Below, in pieces: positions 57,663 through 64,000 of a stretch of 64,000 bases of DNA; the first letter of the stretch is position 1; each line of letters starts with the position of its first letter. The notes beneath the pieces are model-generated. The model searched no databases, was not told where the DNA came from, and saw nothing but the letters and a program-made list of their open reading frames with translations. Made by a program: the position numbers and the translations under genes. Source of the DNA: Virgibacillus salarius (lineage in GTDB: Bacteria; Bacillota; Bacilli; Bacillales; Amphibacillaceae); the NCBI RefSeq assembly GCF_039521925.1, contig NZ_BAAACY010000145.1:1-64000 (forward strand), given 5' to 3'.

Positions 57663-59180
57663 CTATTGGTTGTTAGGATCTATTACTTTAAATGGCCGCA
57701 TCATATCATAGTCCTCATGCTCTAAAATATGGCAATGCCAAACGTATTTTCCAGTATAAGGTGCGAATTTACTTATTACTCTTGTAATCTGTGCTGAGGG
57801 AGCTGAAATTGTATCTTTCCATCCTTTTTCGTTTGGCTGAGGAGGAGCAGGTGAGTCCGTGTAGATAATCCTTCCATCCTTATTATAGTGCGCCAAATCA
57901 AAAGCTCTCCTATCTAATAATTGAAATTGAACAAGGTGTATATGGATAGGGTGGCTGAAACCGGTAACATTTATGATTGACCAGATTTCTGTTGAGCCTA
58001 ATTCTGGTGTCTCAGTAATTGGATCTCCCCACTTTTTATTATCTAATAGTAGCAGTGGTCGCCCGTAGTCATCATTTAATCCTATGAGTTTTAGATTACG
58101 AACCGCTTTAATTTTATTTTGTTTGAGAGAGGGTATGGTTGATAAGTAGGTTGGAATAATAGTATGGTCTCGTTGTTTTAGTGGTAGTTGCACTCTAAAT
58201 TGCATGATCTCGTTTGTTTCATCATCTGGATCAGCATTGGGTCCAAGGTCATTTTTCAAAATAATAGAGTTCTCTTTATACTTGCTGAAATCAACAATTA
58301 CATCAACACGTTCAGCTGGCTCGATATTTATCGTATTTGCCTTAACCGTATTGGGGAGAAAACCTCCGTCTGAACCAATTTGATATAGGGGGGCACCAGA
58401 ACTAAGGTATAATTGATATCCCCTTGTATTCGACGCGTTAAGAATCCGAAAACGATATTTCCTTGGTTCTACTTCAAAATACGGCCATATTTTACCATTA
58501 ACGAGTATTTTATCACCAATAAATGCAGGTGAAATAGATGGATTTGGTGTGTTCGTAGTGGGATTATTAGGCTGTGCTGGATAGTAAAGAGATCCATCTT
58601 CATTAATGGTACGATCCATGATAATGAGTGGAATTTCATAAGGACCGTTTGGAATATTCATTTCTCTCTCCTTACCTCGAATAATGTACATTCCGGCAAG
58701 TCCTGCATACACATTTAATCTCGTAATCCCCATAGCATGGTCATGATACCAAAGTGTTGTAGCACGCTGTTTGTTTGGATAATGATACACTTGCTGTTGG
58801 AATGCAGGCCCTACTTTCTTAAAATCCTTTGTAAACCAAGCTTCAGGGTAGCCATCACTTTCTGGGGTAGTTACACTACCGTGTAAATGAGTTACTGTTC
58901 GAACTTCTGGTTGATGAGCTAAATGATGAATGGATTTATCAACTGGCAGTAAATGTTTATCAGGAAGGTTGTTTATCCACTTAATATGCATTTGATTACC
59001 TTGATCAGTATCAATCGTAGGTCCAGGAAATTGTCTGTTATATCCCCATAATGTTGTCGGTCTTAAATCACGATGTAGTTTTTGTCTGAATTCTTCCATC
59101 CTTATTTCTAAATAAGAATAATCTTTTCCTTTTATTGATTTCATAATAGGCAATTTATCAACAAATTTTGTTAGCTTCAA
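57663..59180 (-). CDS. CotA, spore-coat multicopper oxidase (laccase)
   Basis: The 505-residue protein matches Bacillus CotA. All copper sites are present: HLHG, TLWYHDHAMGI, HPIHIHLVQF and WHCHILEHEDYDMM, the last holding the Cys-His pathway and axial methionine. CotA sits in the outer spore coat, oxidises phenolic compounds and bilirubin, and makes the brown spore pigment that protects from UV and peroxide. No signal peptide is expected, and none is seen. The gene is monocistronic; the start ATG follows GGGGG. Confidence 0.93.
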   Translation of the reverse strand: MKLTKFVDKLPIMKSIKGKDYSYLEIRMEEFRQKLHRDLRPTTLWGYNRQFPGPTIDTDQGNQMHIKWINNLPDKHLLPVDKSIHHLAHQPEVRTVTHLHGSVTTPESDGYPEAWFTKDFKKVGPAFQQQVYHYPNKQRATTLWYHDHAMGITRLNVYAGLAGMYIIRGKEREMNIPNGPYEIPLIIMDRTINEDGSLYYPAQPNNPTTNTPNPSISPAFIGDKILVNGKIWPYFEVEPRKYRFRILNASNTRGYQLYLSSGAPLYQIGSDGGFLPNTVKANTINIEPAERVDVIVDFSKYKENSIILKNDLGPNADPDDETNEIMQFRVQLPLKQRDHTIIPTYLSTIPSLKQNKIKAVRNLKLIGLNDDYGRPLLLLDNKKWGDPITETPELGSTEIWSIINVTGFSHPIHIHLVQFQLLDRRAFDLAHYNKDGRIIYTDSPAPPQPNEKGWKDTISAPSAQITRVISKFAPYTGKYVWHCHILEHEDYDMMRPFKVIDPNNQ

Positions 59181-59274
59181 ATAAGAACCCCCTTCGCAAA
59201 ATTCGGGTGATAATACAGTAGATGTAAAGTAATGGTGTAAAGGTTGGGCGTTCTTCCTAATTCGTCATTTTCAT

Positions 59275-59456
59275 TTTATCCCGCATATAACTGGCAGTAA
59301 AATCCTCACATCAAGCAATAGTGAATGCAATATGGGTAAGTGTGGATCAACTGCCAGTAAATGTCCGATTGGTTTAAAGGACTTTAGGTCATACCCTTGT
59401 GGTACTACCAATCCGTGGGGGATAAACGCCCTTCCACGGATTGAAGTTTCACACTC
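59275..59456 (+). repeat. Interspersed repeat, copy C (long form, structured)
   Basis: The copy begins TTTATCCCGCATATAACTGG and ends GGATTGAAGTTTCACACTC. ACTGGCAGT near the start and ACTGCCAGT at 59349 are exact inverted copies. Near the right end ATCCGTGG and CCACGGAT form a hairpin enclosing GGGATAAACGCCC, just before GATTGAAG. The ordered hairpins and end positions resemble the non-coding ends (omega-RNA-like) of IS200/IS605-TnpB elements, but no transposase or TnpB is present. This is the longest of three copies. Confidence 0.65.
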
Positions 59457-59585
59457 TCTATATACACATTTACATGCATGGTGATTATTATCTCTTATAT
59501 ATTTAAATAGAAATATACGATTATATTTATCGTGACTATTACGCTACAATTGAATTAACATGCAGATGATAAGGAGCTGTTTACT

Positions 59586-60359
59586 ATGAATTTTCATGAG
59601 TTAGAGCACAAAGAGATGTATGCAACGAGAGAAGCAGATTCTTCATGGATAAATATTGTAACAACTTTAATGAATCAACCTGCTTCACGTATTCGTGCTG
59701 CTGATATTGGTTGTGATGGCGGAATTTATGCCAAAGCGTTGGCAGAAATGGGCATACCCACCGTTATTGGTATTGATTTTTCAGATGTAATGTTAACAGC
59801 TGCCAAGCAGAATTGTCAGAATTATTCACAACTATCATTTAAAAAAGGTAATGCGTATAGTACAGGTTTACAAGAAAGTAGCGTTGACCTCGTTCTACAA
59901 AGAGCGCTCATTCATCATTTGAAGGATTTACCGGCTTGCTTTCGTGAGGCATATCGAATTTTACAAAAAGATGGAGTGTACCTTATTCAAGATAGGACGA
60001 TAAGCGATTGCTTGAGAGATGGCGATACTAAACATATTAGAGGGTGGTTATATTCGCTATTTCCCCGGTTAATTAATTATGAAGAAAAAAGACGATTCTC
60101 GAGTGATGTGATTATAAATTCATTAAAAGATGCGGGATTTAAAGATATCGAAGAGCTACAATTGAAGGAAACTAGAAAAATATACCCTTCTAAAGAACTT
60201 TTATTTACGGATATTAGAAGAAGAAATGGGAAAAGTATTCTTTATCAACTGTCTGATCAAGAAATTGAAAAATTTATATCCTATTTAAATACAATTTTAA
60301 AAACAGCAGGAGAAATTACGGAAGTAGATTATTGGACGATCTGGAAGGCAGTAAAATAA
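59586..60359 (+). CDS. Class I SAM-dependent methyltransferase
   Basis: The 257-residue protein has the methyltransferase order: AADIGCDGGIYAKALAE (motif I, with D in place of the second glycine), VIGIDFSDVML, then VDLVLQRALIHHLKDL and YRILQKDGVYLIQDRT. It belongs to the methyltransferase type-11 class. The C-terminal part with YSLFPRLINYEEKRRFSS is variable. The substrate is unknown. The start follows AAGGAGCTG, and a terminator follows 15 bases after the stop. Confidence 0.85.
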   Translation: MNFHELEHKEMYATREADSSWINIVTTLMNQPASRIRAADIGCDGGIYAKALAEMGIPTVIGIDFSDVMLTAAKQNCQNYSQLSFKKGNAYSTGLQESSVDLVLQRALIHHLKDLPACFREAYRILQKDGVYLIQDRTISDCLRDGDTKHIRGWLYSLFPRLINYEEKRRFSSDVIINSLKDAGFKDIEELQLKETRKIYPSKELLFTDIRRRNGKSILYQLSDQEIEKFISYLNTILKTAGEITEVDYWTIWKAVK

Positions 60360-60374
60360 ATAATATATACTCAT

Positions 60375-60408
60375 AAAAGAATCGATGAACGTTCTCACCG
60401 ATTCTTTT
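60375..60408. terminator. Terminator after the methyltransferase
   Basis: AAAAGAATCG and CGATTCTTTT form a perfect 10-base stem, extended by TGA/TCA inside. A second hairpin, AGAAGGAAA with TTTCCTTCT at about 60441-60464, follows and may serve the opposite strand. Confidence 0.75.
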
Positions 60409-60523
60409 AGAATTATCCAATATGCATGCTTATACTCCGTAGAAGGAAATGTATCGTTTCCTTCTGCCTAATAACACAATTAATTATAAAGAACAGCCGG
60501 CTTACGGACAAAAGGTTATATAG

Positions 60524-61069
60524 TTAATGAGACGAAAGATCATCTTTAATCAAACTATATACATAATGATCCACATATGTATCATACAGCCACTCTGCTT
60601 TTCTTAATTGTCCTTCTCTATGAAAACCAAGTCGCTGCGGAATAGCGGCACTTCTAATATTCTTCGTTGCTACCCGAACTTCGATTCTATTTAATTGTAA
60701 CTCTAAGAAGCAATAGTTGATTATAGCTTTGCATGCACTTGTAATTAATCCTTTTCCTTGAAACTTTTCCCCTAGCCAGTAACCAATTGATGTAGAGCGA
60801 TTTCCCCAATCAATATGATGAAGGCCAATCACTCCAGCTAATTCTCCCTTATACCATATTCCTAAGTGTAACCCCGTATTATTGCTGAACTGTTTCAGTG
60901 CACTGTCAATGAAGGCTAAGGAATGTTCGACAGTCTGTGTTTGATCAATCCATGGTAGCCATTTTCGAAGATGATTTCTTGATTGATCGGTTAAATAAAA
61001 TAAGTGGTTTGCATGACGGTGTTCTAACAATTGTAAACCTGCTTCAGGGCTCAGCTGATGATAAAACAT
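60524..61069 (-). CDS. RimJ/RimL-type GNAT acetyltransferase
   Basis: The 181-residue protein matches the RimJ/RimL subgroup: WLPWIDQTQTVEHSLAFI near the start, LAGVIGLHHIDWGNRSTSIGYWLG, the cofactor loop EKFQGKGLITSACKAII, and NQNR-like IRSAAIPQRLGFHREGQLR at the end. In Bacillus, YdaF-type homologues of this length occur widely; the substrate may be a ribosomal-protein N-terminus, but this is unproven. It is monocistronic and divergent from the AadA-like gene. Confidence 0.87.
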   Translation of the reverse strand: MFYHQLSPEAGLQLLEHRHANHLFYLTDQSRNHLRKWLPWIDQTQTVEHSLAFIDSALKQFSNNTGLHLGIWYKGELAGVIGLHHIDWGNRSTSIGYWLGEKFQGKGLITSACKAIINYCFLELQLNRIEVRVATKNIRSAAIPQRLGFHREGQLRKAEWLYDTYVDHYVYSLIKDDLSSH

Positions 61070-61168
61070 AGTCGCTTTCTCCTTTCCTATTTACCTAACA
61101 TGCTCTGCATGCTAAGCTTTAACTACTTCTATTGTAACGGAATGGATGGCAGTTAGGGGGAGATCTTT

Positions 61169-61942
61169 ATGAATATGGATGAAACGTTGCAAAACATTGT
61201 TCATGCTTTCCAAACATGTTTAGGGGAAAAACTAGATGGTATTTATTTACATGGTTCGTTAGCTATGGGGTGTTATAATCCGCTTCATAGCGATATAGAT
61301 CTATTAGTTCTTGTGGGAAAACAACTATCGTTGGATGAAAAGAAGCATATAATTAAACAATTGATCGACTTAGAAGATAGGTTTGCTGTACGTATAGAAA
61401 TGAGTATGATGTTGCAATCCACCTTATACCCTTTTTTATATCCAACTCCTTTTGAATTACATTATTCCATGGACCATAAACATTATTATTTACAGAATGA
61501 AAACTACCTATGTGCTAATGGTAAAGACTATGATTTAGCAGCGCACATTGTCGTAACCCTTGAACGAGGAGTTACATTATTTGGTGAAGCTAAGCAGCTA
61601 GCTTTTCCTGCCATTGATCATACAATATACCTTTCTTCCATTATGAAGGATATCGAAGATGCCTATATTGAAATTCGCAACGCACCTGTTTATTATAGTC
61701 TGAATTTATGTCGTGTACTTTATTACTTGAGGGAAAGTGTTGTATCGTCTAAGCAAGAAGCAGGTGAATGGATGCTAGCACAGCTAGCTGATGAAAGAGA
61801 GGATTTACATATGGTAGTAGCTCATTCCTTAGCTGATTATTCTTTAAATAAGCAAAAACATGCATGGGATGTTTCTGCATTACAGTTATTTGCTGCATAT
61901 ATGCTTCGTGCTATTGATAGACAATTGGAGAACATAACGTAA
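61169..61942 (+). CDS. Aminoglycoside adenylyltransferase-like protein (AadA/DUF4111)
   Basis: The 257-residue protein has the nucleotidyltransferase motif HGSLAMGCYNP followed by SDIDLLVLV, as in ANT(3'')/ANT(9) enzymes. It also has a C-terminal DUF4111-type helical domain with SLNLCRVLYYLRE. AadA enzymes adenylylate streptomycin or spectinomycin; chromosomal homologues in bacilli are often intrinsic and of uncertain activity. It has no mobile context, so recent acquisition of resistance is not indicated. Confidence 0.8.
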   Translation: MNMDETLQNIVHAFQTCLGEKLDGIYLHGSLAMGCYNPLHSDIDLLVLVGKQLSLDEKKHIIKQLIDLEDRFAVRIEMSMMLQSTLYPFLYPTPFELHYSMDHKHYYLQNENYLCANGKDYDLAAHIVVTLERGVTLFGEAKQLAFPAIDHTIYLSSIMKDIEDAYIEIRNAPVYYSLNLCRVLYYLRESVVSSKQEAGEWMLAQLADEREDLHMVVAHSLADYSLNKQKHAWDVSALQLFAAYMLRAIDRQLENIT

Positions 61943-61984
61943 ATGCTTACCACTAATGTAGAAAAGAAATACAAAGAAAAGCCC

Positions 61985-63115
61985 TTATTCATATACTCCC
62001 TTTGTCTCTAGATGGAAATCAACCGTAATCTTATGAAGTGATTCAGCTTTTAATGGATACTTGGCTAAATCTTTTGGTTTAACTCGTTGATGGAATAGCT
62101 TATTCTTAATGTTATATACGTCAACTCCTTTATTAATACCATTTAAGTATGTTTCGGTTATTTCTTTTTTTATTTGTTTCTTTACTAATTTTTCAATTTT
62201 CTTGACTGAAAGTTGCTCCTCCATGTCAGAAAGTGACCCTACAGCTTTCACATGGATGGAAAATTGAAAATCGCTTCCCTTTTTCTCTACACTAAATTCC
62301 ACATGGGGCTTCATAATTCGAACTGTTCCTTTAATTTGATCATCTTCTACAACATCTATTGTTGTATTTTTCGTATCATTATTGGTCCAGCGAAGTCCTG
62401 GTAGTTCATCATGGGATAACCATTCCTTGCCCTTCCCATTATGAATGGGAAATACACCATTCACCTTTAATGTCTTTTTAGGCTTAGGTTCCACGACAGA
62501 TTCCTTCCAATCTGTTTCATCGATAGAAAGAGCAGGTAATAATGCCGTTCCTCCAGGCTCTTTGTAGATGGAAACAAATTTATGCATGCGGATCGGCCTA
62601 ATATAGGAGTTAATAGTATACGTATCCGTGGGCTTATATAAAATGGTGTAGACAGGTGGTAGTTGAAAGAATCCTGTAGCACTTAGGATATCGTCAATCG
62701 ATTCTTTTGTTCCAAACATCCAAGGAGTGTAACGAAATTGCCCGTTTTTTCGTAATGACTGCTCCGCACGTGTAACTCCTTTCTCAATTACAGATTGCGT
62801 ATAAATAACAGCACCAACATGCGCCCAATTAATCATTTGCTGTGACGTATGATATAAATTATTAACAGCATCATTAACTGTTTTCCCTTTAGCCCTACCA
62901 ATGTAAAGAGGAACTTGCTGAGCGGGTTTATTAACATCTTGCTTTGCTACATTGGAAAAGTCTAAAATTTGCACATAAATAATATAGTTTTCATCTTGAT
63001 AGTCAATTGCCATAGCGGTTGCGTAATTAACCTCGCCAATTTCTTTTTCATCCCAACAACCACTTAAAACGAGTAATAAGAAACTAATTAAAAGTAATTT
63101 TTTGATACGCTTCAT
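61985..63115 (-). CDS. Ger(x)C family spore germination lipoprotein (GerAC-like)
   Basis: The 376-residue protein has a lipoprotein signal (LLLISFLLLVLSGCWDEKEIGE; Cys at about 21) followed by the SGCWDxxEI start typical of GerAC proteins. The N-terminal domain with YTQSVIEKGVTRAEQSLRKNG and the C-terminal domain with VKKQIKKEITETYLNGINKG are also usual. It is anchored in the inner spore membrane as part of a nutrient receptor. It overlaps gerAA by one base (TAATG). The gene order AA-AC without AB between them is noted in findings. Confidence 0.9.
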   Translation of the reverse strand: MKRIKKLLLISFLLLVLSGCWDEKEIGEVNYATAMAIDYQDENYIIYVQILDFSNVAKQDVNKPAQQVPLYIGRAKGKTVNDAVNNLYHTSQQMINWAHVGAVIYTQSVIEKGVTRAEQSLRKNGQFRYTPWMFGTKESIDDILSATGFFQLPPVYTILYKPTDTYTINSYIRPIRMHKFVSIYKEPGGTALLPALSIDETDWKESVVEPKPKKTLKVNGVFPIHNGKGKEWLSHDELPGLRWTNNDTKNTTIDVVEDDQIKGTVRIMKPHVEFSVEKKGSDFQFSIHVKAVGSLSDMEEQLSVKKIEKLVKKQIKKEITETYLNGINKGVDVYNIKNKLFHQRVKPKDLAKYPLKAESLHKITVDFHLETKGVYE

Positions 63116-64000
63116 TATTTATCAGCCTGCCTGTCTGCATCATTCGTATCCAAAATTAATGCTCGTTCATTTTGTTTAACAACAGGGTCTTTTACGACGG
63201 CTTTCACAAAATCTTTTTTAGAGAAAGGAGAAACTGGGCTTAAATAAGGAACACCAAATGATTCGAGTTTTGCAAGGTAGCCAAGTGTAAGGAAAACACT
63301 AATGAAAAATCCAAACATACCAAATAAGGATGATAGAAGAATTGATCCGATTCTAATTATGGAAACCGTGCCAAAGAGTGCCTGATTTCCTAATGTAAAC
63401 GTAGCAACTGCCGTAATAGATGAAATAACTAGCATCGTTGGAGAGGTTAAACCGGCACGAATGGCTGCATCTCCTACGATGAGACCACCTACTACGGCTA
63501 CGGTTTGACCAACTGGTTTCGGTAATCTTACTCCTGCTTCTCTAAATAATTCAAATAATCCAAGCATTAAGAGTAACTCTACTGTCGTATTGAATGGAAT
63601 ACCTAATCTTGAAGCAGCAATTGTAGCTAATAGTGGAAATGGTATCTGGTCAACATTATAAGCAGATAGCGATACCCAAAAAGCTGGTAAGAAGATAGAC
63701 AGCATAAACCCAACAAGTCTAAGAAACAATTCAAACGTAGCATAATAATACGGTGTATGCTCATCCTCAGAAGTATTTAAAAATAATCCTAAGTTGCCAG
63801 GAGCAATAATTACATTTGGTACATTATCAATAAAAATGGCGAACCTACCTCTTGCTAAGCTACTTACAACACCATCTGGACGAGATATTGATTGCATAAG
63901 GGGAAATAAGGAATAATGAGATTCACCAAGAATACCTAATAACTGATTATCACTTAACAAGATATCAATATCTATATGATTGAGCCTTTTTGTAACTTCA
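63115..64000 (-). CDS. GerAA-type spore germination receptor subunit (partial)
   Basis: The coding frame runs off the right edge; the visible part is about 294 residues of a protein that is normally about 480. It reads EVTKRLNHIDIDILLSDNQ at the edge, then SLFPLMQSISRPDGVVSSLARGRFAIFIDN, and then four to five membrane helices with LGIPFNTTVELLLMLGLFELFREAG and the conserved PKPVGQTVAVVGGLIVGDAAI. This is the GerA-family ion-channel-like subunit of nutrient receptors. No start codon is in the window; the TTG at 63960 is internal. Confidence 0.93.
   Translation of the reverse strand, partial: EVTKRLNHIDIDILLSDNQLLGILGESHYSLFPLMQSISRPDGVVSSLARGRFAIFIDNVPNVIIAPGNLGLFLNTSEDEHTPYYYATFELFLRLVGFMLSIFLPAFWVSLSAYNVDQIPFPLLATIAASRLGIPFNTTVELLLMLGLFELFREAGVRLPKPVGQTVAVVGGLIVGDAAIRAGLTSPTMLVISSITAVATFTLGNQALFGTVSIIRIGSILLSSLFGMFGFFISVFLTLGYLAKLESFGVPYLSPVSPFSKKDFVKAVVKDPVVKQNERALILDTNDADRQADK

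Noticed and set aside
1..64000. tRNA, rRNA or prophage genes
   Set aside because: I looked for typical tRNA arms, CCA-type ends, rRNA segments, integrases and structural phage genes, and recognised none.

Overview
The window is a low-GC, densely coded chromosomal segment from a spore-forming, salt-adapted member of the Bacillaceae. The best guess is the Virgibacillus/Oceanobacillus group, inferred from gene content and protein style rather than from a marker gene. Spore genes (splAB, cotA, a CotF-like coat protein, gerAA/gerAC), the ectoine operon ectABC, an S-box (SAM-I) riboswitch on metI, and strong AGGAGG-type ribosome sites with frequent TTG/GTG starts all fit this. I see no rRNA, tRNA, prophage or CRISPR array. 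Mobile DNA is limited to two decayed IS3/IS150-type transposase remnants and three copies of a structured repeat that resembles IS200/IS605 ends.

Layout. 0.6-6.1 kb: a ZIP metal transporter, an IS3 orfB remnant, a ferrous-iron locus (feoA plus a feoB split into GTPase and membrane genes), a sodium/bile-acid-type symporter broken by a one-base deletion, and a small heat-shock protein. 6.7-9.1 kb: a membrane transporter paired with a metal-dependent amidohydrolase. 9.5-12.4 kb: ectABC, where ectA seems to lack a normal start codon, followed by an IS3 orfA remnant. 12.4-17.7 kb: two acetyltransferases, a HAD hydrolase, a TetR-controlled pair of small multidrug exporters, a metallophosphoesterase and a DUF899 protein. 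17.9-25.1 kb: a DUF819 transporter, an unusual AraC regulator whose sensor half is a TIM barrel related to the neighbouring enzyme, the two halves of a Tm-1-like protein as separate genes, a DUF981 membrane protein and a zinc alcohol dehydrogenase. 25.2-28.2 kb: spore photoproduct lyase, a pyrimidine-dimer glycosylase-like protein and two membrane proteins. 28.2-33.1 kb: a CstR-controlled persulfide/sulfur-transfer cluster with two clear operators.

33.3-39.6 kb: a divergent catalase, a second ZIP transporter, pabA with a pabB-pabC fusion, and riboswitch-controlled metI. 39.8-51.0 kb: one co-directional block with a ROK repressor, an asparaginase, a complete peptide ABC importer, a leucyl-type aminopeptidase, CutC and an intracellular alpha-L-fucosidase. 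I read this block as a candidate pathway for importing and dismantling fucosylated glycopeptide or glycosyl-asparagine. 51.1-64.0 kb: coat protein, a C45 acyltransferase/hydrolase, a small Asn/Lys-rich gene, a YeeE/TsuA-type sulfur transporter, secreted alkaline phosphatase, a lipoprotein, CotA laccase, a methyltransferase, an acetyltransferase, an AadA-like nucleotidyltransferase, and a gerAC-gerAA pair that runs off the window.

The most promising under-described systems are the Tm-1-like locus with its enzyme-derived AraC regulator (about 17.9-23.7 kb) and the fucosidase/asparaginase/peptide-importer block (39.8-51.0 kb). Functions are assigned from motifs and family memory only; no database search was possible.
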